Source: Ruminococcus sp.
GTDB taxonomy: Bacteria; Bacillota; Clostridia; Oscillospirales; Ruminococcaceae
Assembly: GCA_017961625.1 (NCBI GenBank)
Contig: JAGCWY010000072.1
Coordinates: forward strand, 1-29,024
DNA: 29,024 bases
Direction: 5' to 3'
In this document: positions 28,185 through 29,024 of the stretch, piece after piece
Numbering within the stretch: the first letter of the stretch is position 1
How the letters are laid out: each line of letters begins with the position of its first letter
Translations under genes and position numbers: made by a program
The notes under the pieces: generated by a model
The model's database searches: none
Seen by the model: only the letters and a program-made list of their open reading frames with translations
What the model was told of the DNA's origin: nothing

Positions 28185-29024
28185 ATGGCACTCACAGAAA
28201 ATGGAAACGGCGGTGGCAATGGTCTTGTTATGCCTGTACAGCCTATGTATGGCGGCGGCTTCGGCGGCGGCATGGGTGGCGGCTTCGGTTTTGGCGGAGA
28301 CTGGGCATGGATACTTCTCCTGCTTGTACTCGGCGGAGGCTGGGGCGGCTTTGGCGGCTTCGGAGGAGGTGCAGGTGCAATGATGGGCGCTGGAATGATG
28401 GGAATGGACTTCCTGTATCCTTGGCTCAGCAACTCTGAGCACATCAGTGACGGCTTCAGAGATGCACAGCTCAGCGACAATGTTACATCCGTAAGAGACG
28501 GAATCAGTAATCTCAGTACGCAGTTATGCGGCTGCTGCGGTGATATGCAGATGTCACTTGCAAATGGCTTCAACGGCGTGAACTCATCTATCAATAACGC
28601 TCAGAACGCTATTGCGCAGCAGCTCTACACTAACCAGCTCGCAGATCTCGAAAGAAGCTTTGCAGCTCAGACAGCAAACACAGCTGCTATCAACGCAGTT
28701 AACATGCAGCTCCAGAACTGCTGCTGCGAGAACAGAGCAGCTACAGCGGACCTTAAGTACACAGTAGCAACTGAGAACTGTGCAGATCGTTATGAGGCAG
28801 CACAGAACACTCGTGACATCATCGAGAGTCAGACCAGAGGCACACAGGCTATTCTCGACAAGCTTTGCGCTATTGAGCTCGATACAGTTAAGAATCAGCT
28901 CGCTCAGGCTCAGCGTGATAACGTAGGCTTACAGAACCAGCTCAACATGACAAATCTCGCAGCTTCACAGACAGCTCAGACTTCGGACATCATCAACGGC
29001 GTATATAATCGCCTTTCACAGTGC
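28185..29024 (+). CDS. Gly-rich membrane protein with Cys triplets, 3' truncated by the window (280 codons seen)
   Basis: Very strong AAAGGAGG site, ATG at 28185, and open to the last base. Residues 20-65 are Gly-rich and hydrophobic (GFGFGGDWAWILLLLVLGGG), a probable membrane segment. Later come CGCCG (about residues 115-119) and NCCCEN (about 183-188) in a long helical, Ala/Gln/Asn-rich part (ATADLKYTVATENCADRYEA; LAQAQRDNVGLQNQLNM). I recall similar unnamed proteins in gut Bacillota phages and prophages, but the function is unknown. Strong translation signals and biased codons suggest high expression. Antisense frames here are shadows of the Gly codons. Confidence 0.7.
   Translation, partial: MALTENGNGGGNGLVMPVQPMYGGGFGGGMGGGFGFGGDWAWILLLLVLGGGWGGFGGFGGGAGAMMGAGMMGMDFLYPWLSNSEHISDGFRDAQLSDNVTSVRDGISNLSTQLCGCCGDMQMSLANGFNGVNSSINNAQNAIAQQLYTNQLADLERSFAAQTANTAAINAVNMQLQNCCCENRAATADLKYTVATENCADRYEAAQNTRDIIESQTRGTQAILDKLCAIELDTVKNQLAQAQRDNVGLQNQLNMTNLAASQTAQTSDIINGVYNRLSQC

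Noticed and set aside
28134..28594. Two Pro/Ala-rich minus-strand frames
   Set aside because: They are the complement of Gly codons in the Gly-rich membrane protein, which has the real start signals.

Overview
The window is a continuous stretch of a tailed-phage (siphovirus-type) genome or prophage. The host is most likely a Bacillota (Firmicutes) gut or rumen bacterium of the Ruminococcus/Oscillospiraceae kind. That assignment is inference: strong AGGAGG-type ribosome binding sites, tightly overlapping genes (many TAATG and ATGA junctions), small Cys-rich accessory proteins and a late-gene order typical of clostridial phages. The standard bacterial code fits, since TGA, TAA and TAG all end genes. 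No integrase, repressor or att site is visible, so prophage versus lytic state cannot be decided.

Layout. (1) 1-3968: the tail of a replication protein, then a dense run of small early/accessory genes, including three related Cys-cluster proteins. (2) 4008-4724: a DNA cytosine methyltransferase-like protein, ended by an intrinsic terminator. (3) 4775-6105: a cassette with its own consensus promoter encoding an amidoligase and a zinc-ribbon protein. (4) 6106-6775: a 670-base region without a gene. It has a consensus sigma70-type promoter, a remnant of a D5-family primase on the minus strand, and a tRNA-Leu-like cloverleaf whose anticodon loop carries a large insertion. (5) 6776-12144: ParB/DNA methylase fusion, terminase small and large subunits, portal, MuF-type head protein and a 44-residue protein. 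(6) 12144-12925: accessory genes, including an Acb2-like and a Tad2-like (DUF2829) protein, both families known as sponges of immune signalling nucleotides, separated by a strong terminator. (7) 13052-16187: scaffold, major capsid protein, connector and tail-completion genes. (8) 16192-25544: tail tube, frameshifted tail chaperone pair, tape measure, distal tail and baseplate proteins, and a 1060-residue fibre with an intact metallophosphoesterase domain. (9) 25567-26502: lysis module (XhlA-like protein, holin, M15 peptidase). (10) 26531-27799: a sigma-like regulator, a terminator and three post-lysis genes. (11) 27800-28184: a repeat-rich regulatory region with a perfect-consensus minus-strand promoter that would make a short RNA, followed by a Gly-rich membrane protein running off the window.

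Structural genes from 6776 on are packed as one late operon. Two strong terminators inside it (12614-12650, 26742-26781) have no obvious promoter after them, which suggests read-through, antitermination or attenuation. The most unusual parts are the interrupted tRNA-like element, the adjacent Acb2/Tad2 pair, the amidoligase cassette and the repeat/sRNA region at 27800-28184. All family assignments come from motif recognition by eye; no database search was run.
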